A DNA stretch of 64,000 nt from Montifringilla adamsi (lineage: Eukaryota; Chordata; Aves; Passeriformes; Passeridae): contig JAGGNK010008781.1 in NCBI GenBank assembly GCA_017590115.1, forward strand, positions 65,471 to 129,470, in the 5' to 3' direction. Each line of letters begins with the position of its first letter. The first letter of the stretch is position 1. The notes under the pieces were generated by a model. It worked only from the letters and a program-made list of their open reading frames with translations. It was not told the origin of the DNA and searched no databases. Shown here in pieces: positions 58,561 to 64,000 of this stretch. The position numbers were made by a program, and so were the translations under genes.

Positions 58561-58672
58561 GAATCACAGAGCAGGCGGTTGGGAAAAGAGCTCTGAGGCC
58601 GTTGAGCCCAGTCTGTGACCGAACACCACCTTACCCAGCAGACCAGGGCACCGAGTGCGCGTCTACTCTGAA
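58561..58672 (-). mobile_element. CR1 LINE 3'-end fragment
   Basis: The plus strand reads like the complement of the CR1 3' end: AATCACAGAGCAGGCGGTTG, then GGAAAAGAGCTCTGAGG, GTTGAGCCCA and ACACCACCTTACCCAGCAGA. This matches the widespread avian pattern (AATCACAGAATCA, TTGGAAAAGACCTCTAAGAT) with many substitutions. The element therefore runs on the minus strand with its 3' end at about 58,561. It lies at the outer edge of the SFSWAP CpG island. Confidence 0.75.
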
Positions 58673-61600
58673 AGGGGAAAGGGAGGACTTGAGGCACTGA
58701 CTAAAAATATTTGAAGAAAGTTTATAAACTAGCGTATTTTTTTACTAAAATTCTGTGACCTGGGCTGAAATTTTCAAAGTTGTATACTTTGCGGTTATTA
58801 GTTTCATCACTTTTCAAGAAGTATGAAAAAACGCGTTGTTTTGTATATTTTATAATAAAATTCTGTAAGGAAGAGCATGATGTGATTCACAGTGGGAATT
58901 ATTCCATATCCTTTGTTTCTGAGTGCCCATAAATGCTGGTAGACCTGGTGGAATGTGTGAAAAACTTGGCATCATTGTACAGAAAGGGCTAAAATATGTA
59001 AAATAGCGAGGGAAGAAATGCGGGAGCACTGGAAGAGAGGTGGATAGTTTGTTTCAGCATTTGGAAATACATCCTACCATGTGAACTTATCAGAGGATAC
59101 CAAGTGTGCAGGTGGGAACACACTCGATCATTGTGGAGCAGTTTGATACCAGGTGGAAATCACTTGGAGTCAAAAAAAAAAAAAAAAAATAGGAGAAAAA
59201 CATAGAATGAACAAAACAATAAGTTTTTGATGAGGAGTGTAAGAAAGCAATGTGTGGTGATGACTTTGTGACTCCCCTAAGTCCTCTGGTAATGCAAATG
59301 ATTCAGCAGGAAGACAGTGCAGCACAAAAAGGGCTCTGTGCAGTGGAAGTGGCAGCATTATAAGATAACTTCAGACCATTTTCCTGGGATTTCAGCATTT
59401 GAGACAAGGATGTGAACAGTGTATAATTCAGATAAGGGACAAAAATAGAAGGCTTAGTTAGAAGAATGTAATTACAGAAAGATGGAGGGAGTATTTTACC
59501 CAGTAAGGCATTTTCCAGGCAGCTGAGCCGTTTCTAGAAGAACAAAGAAGAAACCAGAACACCCAGGAACAATAAAGCACCAGGTGTTGATAGTGTTCCC
59601 ACTGTATTATTATGAATGGAAGGGGATAATGCCTTAAAAATAAATTTGTGTTAATTTGGTAGCTTGAAAAAAAAACATAAAGAAATGGTAAAGGGTAATC
59701 GTGTGTCTGTTTTTGAGAAAAGGGACAAAATGAAACTGCAGGGCTGGGGCAGTGTCTTTCTGTGCATTGCAACACATGATGTTCTCGGCTCCCTGTTCAC
59801 ATGACATTGGCCTGCCATCAAAAGAGGGATTCAGAGAGGTTTCTGAAATAACAGGACAACTGCACCACAGCTCTTTTCTGATTATTGCGTACCTGAGGGA
59901 AAGAAGAAAAAGATAAGCAGACTGCATACAGATTTTCAATATATTTAAGCAAGTTTGTCATAGTGCATTATGAATTTGCATTGGAAGAAAAAAGCACCCA
60001 TCCCTTCCTTTTTTTCACAGCATTAATAAAAATTTAAACATTTTTCCCTTCTTTTTTACTCTACACCAACACTGAGAAGAAAACGTGGTGCTGATCATAG
60101 CACGTGGCATGCTTTTTACCACATTCAACAATACAACCAGTTTTAATATCTACAAATAAAAAAAAACCACTGAGCTTACTATAGACTTGTAAAGTCTTTA
60201 TATGATAGGATATTGTTATTTCATTCAGACCCTTGAATAGTCCCAGCTGTTCTCACTGTGTTGCAGAGAGGGAAGGTGTAATGAGGAAAATTTACAAAAT
60301 GAATCTCTATCCACTCACTGTATTTATTTTCATTTTGCTATAGGTAGGGAAACACGGACAAGCTGTTCTTTCCTGGGCTGATAACAGTCCATTTTCCTCG
60401 GTCTTAATGGAAATGTAGTCCTTTAGTATCAGTCTGCAGTTTAGCTGAAAGTGGATAATAACATTTATTCTCTAGTTTTGAAGTTTGAAAACAAAAGAGT
60501 GTTGTGCTGATTCTGAAAAAAAAGTCCCACTTCTATCATGTTTAATCAATATAAAGGAATTTTCAGCATACCAAAAAAGTGTGTCAAATGTTATGCCAAG
60601 CACAGGGGAGATATGTTCTGCTGGTCTGGGCAGCAAGCTGAGGTTTCATTTATAGCATTTTGGCAAATGGCTTGTCAGCACTCAAGCTGAATTAATATAT
60701 ACCTTTTCACTCCTCTTTTCAAAGTAAAGAAGGGCAGAAGTCAGATATTTGGGAAGAGGGAAAAGCATATGGAATTTGAAAACTAATCTGTAAGCTTGAA
60801 TCTCTAAAGTGCCTCTCAAAATTTCTATGTATTTAACACAAGGCAATGCCTTCTTTTTAAAATTCACTGCGAATCTGCTCAGTAATTAAAAAAAAAAAGA
60901 AGTTTAAACTTCCATATTTGACATTTCCCATCAGAAACAAGTACTTAGTTTCGCTTCTACTTAGCATAGAAATCCCAAGATTAATTCTATTTGTATTCTA
61001 GCATGATCACTTTAATCCCCTGCATTGAGGGGAGGAAAACTTGGCTGTTTTTCCTGAAAAATTGGAAGCTGTGTACAGTAGCTGCCAACCCTTACAGATT
61101 TTGGTCCCTCTTAAACCATCTTGTTACAGAAACATTGCTGAAATTTATTTTATGTGGGACTGTTTACAGAAGCAGTCAGTATTTCTTCATTTTGGCCTTG
61201 GTCAAAGAGGCTGAAATTGTTTACTAAACTCCACCATTTAAGACTATTCAACCTATTGTCATTTTTTGATAACCTTCCATGCTACATCTCAGTTGTTCCC
61301 TGCCTTTGCCAATAGCCAAGGTCTGAAAAGTGTTTTGTCAGCTAGAAGAAGAGTCGTCCGGATACCTTTTGTTTTTCATCTCAGAAGAAAGGCAAAAGGC
61401 GTAGCCAAAACTAAACATTAGGGTTCCTTCCCCCAGCCTTTCTTTGTTTCATGCATGAAAGTTTTTCAGGTTTAATGACGGACACAATGAAGGGTTTCTG
61501 TGCAATGAAGGGTAACATTGTAGCCTTGAGTATAAAGAAATTACTTCTAGCAGATGTTTCTCTGTACCATGCAATCGGTACTGTTTAGATTTCTTTTTAG

Positions 61601-62739
61601 CCGTTAAAAAAAATGAAATCCTAAAGCAGAACCATTCACCTTTCTAAAATTTGTTGGTAACTTTTACTCCAGGAGGAGGAAAGCCATTAAAGAAGCACTT
61701 TTTCTGTGTCACAAGGTTAAGTATTAAGAGCTTGCCATTGTTTTTCTGCTTTGGTGGAGCTTTGAGCAGCCTGTTTGATTTCTGGGCTAGGTAGGCTCCT
61801 TATGCCCTCTTCACCAGACCTTAGACACCTAGAAATATCCAAAACCATTTTCAGAGGTAGAGAAAGCTGCTAACCTTGATGGTTAATTTAGCTTGCCTTG
61901 ACTATTGACTGATCATTAATGCTTAAGGGGTCAAAAAAAGCATTGGTTTGATCTGACATCCCCATGCCTGGAGCATGCAGCCCTTGGGATTGCATCAAAA
62001 GTTAAATAAAACAACCAACCAGACAAAAACTTCCCGAAACAGACACCCTTCCCCCAAGCAAACAAAAAACAACCCTAGAAATGCACAGAAATTACCAGGA
62101 AATTAACTTAATTTGCATCATTTCATTGTTCATTTAAAGGATCCTGTGTCTCTCTGCAGAGCTGTTAGCTATTTGGGTAGGTCCCATACAAACGTGTCCC
62201 TATAATTAATTACTTCATTCTTTGATTTTTTTTTTCCATGAAATGTAAATTTAAGGATGGAATCAACTGTGTTTTCAAACAAATTAACATTTGTATAGTG
62301 AACGTTGTCATGATTATGCTTCAGTGTATACATTTATAGAGTCAAATTTCAGCTTATAATTTTTAAAACACCAGATAAATGTTCCCAACTAGGAAGAAGT
62401 AGCTTATTAGCCTGACATGGCCTTTTTTGATTTTGGATGAATAGAACTGGATTTCATCCTTAACATGTTATTTTAATAATGTCCTGTAATTAAATGCTTC
62501 TTCATGTTTGAGCAATAAAAAAGCCTTTACTAAAAAGGCAGAACCTCTCTCCTGACAATGTAATGTAAAAAGCTTCTGTTGTTGAGGAGCAGCTCCTTTT
62601 AAAAGTAATATGTGAAAATTATTCTTGCTTGTCTCTCTGAAAGCCTCCTTTTTACTGTCAGCTGGCAATGGGAGTGGTGGCCATCATGCACAAACCCACA
62701 ATGCAGAGCTTTTAGACAGAAGTGGGAGGAGTGGCCAGT
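58673..62739. other. Non-coding DNA upstream of SFSWAP
   Basis: AT-rich, with an 18-base A run at 59,172-59,189. No gene, promoter or repeat family is recognised apart from the CR1 pieces on either side. In mammals ADGRD1 lies on this side of SFSWAP (recalled synteny), but no such exon is seen. Confidence 0.6.
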
Positions 62740-62945
62740 ACCCTTGGGTGTTGGGCAACCCTGCAGATGGATCTCAACAGTCCAGAGCGATGGGCAGGGA
62801 GGAACAGTCTGGAATTTTACAAAGGCAGGTGCACGGTCCTGCCTCTGGGGAGGAGCAACCCCAGGCACCAGCACAGGCTGGGGATGAGCTGCTGGAGAGC
62901 ATCTCTGCAGAGAAGGACCTGAGGGTGCTGGTCCCTTCCAATGGG
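62740..62945 (+). mobile_element. CR1 LINE reverse-transcriptase-region fragment, decayed
   Basis: Two neighbouring plus-strand frames together resemble the avian CR1 ORF2 stretch (GRCTVLPLGRSNPRHQHRLG in one frame, LLESISAEKDLRVLV in another). The frame switches show frameshifts and decay. It is not a functional gene. The upstream limit is uncertain and may reach about 62,650. Confidence 0.7.
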
Positions 62946-64000
62946 ATCTGTTCTGTGATAAGGGGGTCCCATGTTCCACATGCAGCTGACGCTTACAGCC
63001 TGGGACCTGAGCTCTCACAAATGCTGGTGTTCAGCACTTACCATGTGCTGAAAGTGGCCCCGTCTGTCCAGCTTTCTACAGTAATCTCCCCATGGGAATC
63101 TGGAGGACAAAATATCTCTCTTCAAAATACTTTTATTGTTCTCTTACTCACCCTAGGTGTTTGTCACTGAAAAAGAGTGAAATAATCAGTAGTTATTTTG
63201 CAACTACTCTGTCTCTGGATAGCTTTAAACATACAAAGTTGAAGGTTTCCCTGAAATTTCCAGCAGTGTCTACCAGAGGGGATTACAATCACAAAAATAC
63301 TTGCTGCAGGGTTGCTGTGAATGCTGCTAGGCATCAGTTGGAAAGTTGTTGTTTGAGGGAATTAAAGCAAAACAAAGACATATTTGCCTAATCCCAGTTT
63401 GGATCAGGAGTATAGTTTGGAAATGAGAGCAGCCAGGATTGCAAGTGTAATATGAAATGGGCTGCACTTCTTGATTTTTAGTGTATGTACTTATTAAAAA
63501 TATTGACAGAGGTTTCAATTGCAATGAAGTAGTGTTTTCATGGAAAAAGATGCATTGTGTCCTAAATAGTATTTTTGTAAGGATCAGCAGATGGAAACTG
63601 AAGTAAGACATATGCCAGTTCAGAAAGATTGAACGTACATAACAACTGCTGCAAGAGATCTGTATTTCTATGTCCTGAAATGCCTTTGAGCTAAGCTTGA
63701 GTATCTTTTTAGGAGATTAAGTTTGGCAAAGTATGTGTTAAGCTTTAGTCAAATGTAAATAATTGCACCAAGTCAAAGAGTGATACTAACCCATTAAGCC
63801 ATTTGATTTGACCTTCTGTGTAGCTGGCTCCAGGAGCGTGTCAGCCTCCAAGAGGGCCAGAGAGGCGTCAGCTGCGTGATTCTGAATGCAAAGCATGTTT
63901 CCTATTAGAGTTAAGTGTGAGTGGAAGTTGTGAGGGGCCCCAAGACAATATTGTGAGTGTGGAAGTAGCGAATCAATGAGCATTTTGGGGAGGCTGAGCA
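62946..64000. other. Non-coding DNA at the right edge
   Basis: Nothing recognised. The sequence continues from the decayed CR1 fragment into unclassified AT-rich DNA. Confidence 0.55.

Larger units (their letters stand above)
57430..58640. promoter_or_regulatory. CpG island over the SFSWAP promoter and exon 1
   Basis: The only sustained GC- and CpG-rich stretch in the window. It covers the start of intron 1, exon 1, the 5' UTR and about 500 nt upstream. Open frames on both strands inside it (for example plus-strand 58,249-58,596) are what GC-rich DNA produces and show no family resemblance. Boundaries were estimated by eye. Confidence 0.9.

Noticed and set aside
58249..58596. 115-codon plus-strand frame just upstream of SFSWAP, as if divergently transcribed
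   Set aside because: A divergent non-coding transcript is plausible at a CpG-island promoter, but the peptide has no domain and its end overlaps the CR1 fragment.
59172..59189. 18-base A run, considered as the tail of a processed pseudogene or retrocopy
   Set aside because: The sequence before it resembles no known mRNA or element, and there is no target-site duplication or upstream poly(A) signal.
1..64000. CRISPR arrays, operons, prophage or other bacterial systems
   Set aside because: The window is vertebrate nuclear DNA with a spliced gene. No spaced direct-repeat arrays or bacterial gene layout are present.

Overview
The window is vertebrate nuclear DNA, AT-rich overall, with one large multi-exon gene on the minus strand and long non-coding flanks. 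It looks like a bird. The protein is an unmistakable vertebrate SFSWAP orthologue, two decayed CR1-type LINE fragments are visible (about 58,561-58,672 and 62,740-62,945), and the sequence near 3,715-4,035 resembles the endogenous-retrovirus LTRs common in songbirds. A passerine is therefore likely, but this rests on recognition by eye.

Layout. Positions 1-23,150 are intergenic, downstream of the gene. They hold an LTR remnant, short tandem duplications, a few blocks that may be conserved regulatory DNA, and one isolated exon-like segment near 21,012-21,106. Positions 23,160-58,110 (minus strand) carry the complete SFSWAP gene: 18 coding exons, all with GT-AG introns. The ATG is at 57,967-57,965, the TGA at 23,504-23,502, and a poly(A) signal lies at 23,184-23,179. 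The spliced reading frame is 2,892 nt (963 codons plus stop), and every exon phase closes. A CpG island covers the promoter and exon 1 (about 57,430-58,640). Positions 58,640-64,000 are non-coding upstream DNA with a CR1 remnant.

Function. SFSWAP is the vertebrate homologue of Drosophila suppressor-of-white-apricot, a nuclear SR-like splicing regulator. The predicted protein has, in order, a glycine-rich start, a DRY_EERY domain, SURP1, an acidic stretch, a Tyr/Pro-rich linker, SURP2, an acidic linker, a charged helix and a C-terminal RS domain.

Most interesting. The fly gene controls itself by leaving its first introns unspliced, and this bird gene shows several features that fit self-control by splicing. 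Intron 1 has a non-consensus donor followed by a stop after two codons. Exon 2 begins with a donor-like GTATGA. Intron 1 also holds a CpG-rich block containing a 49-nt exon-like segment that would force a stop. Elsewhere there is a clean 21-nt in-frame microexon candidate between RS-domain exons 15 and 16, a 24-nt one between exons 14 and 15, and frame-breaking exon-like segments in introns 10, 11 and 13. Pseudoexons are common in large introns, so all of these are hypotheses until RNA data or cross-species alignment is checked.
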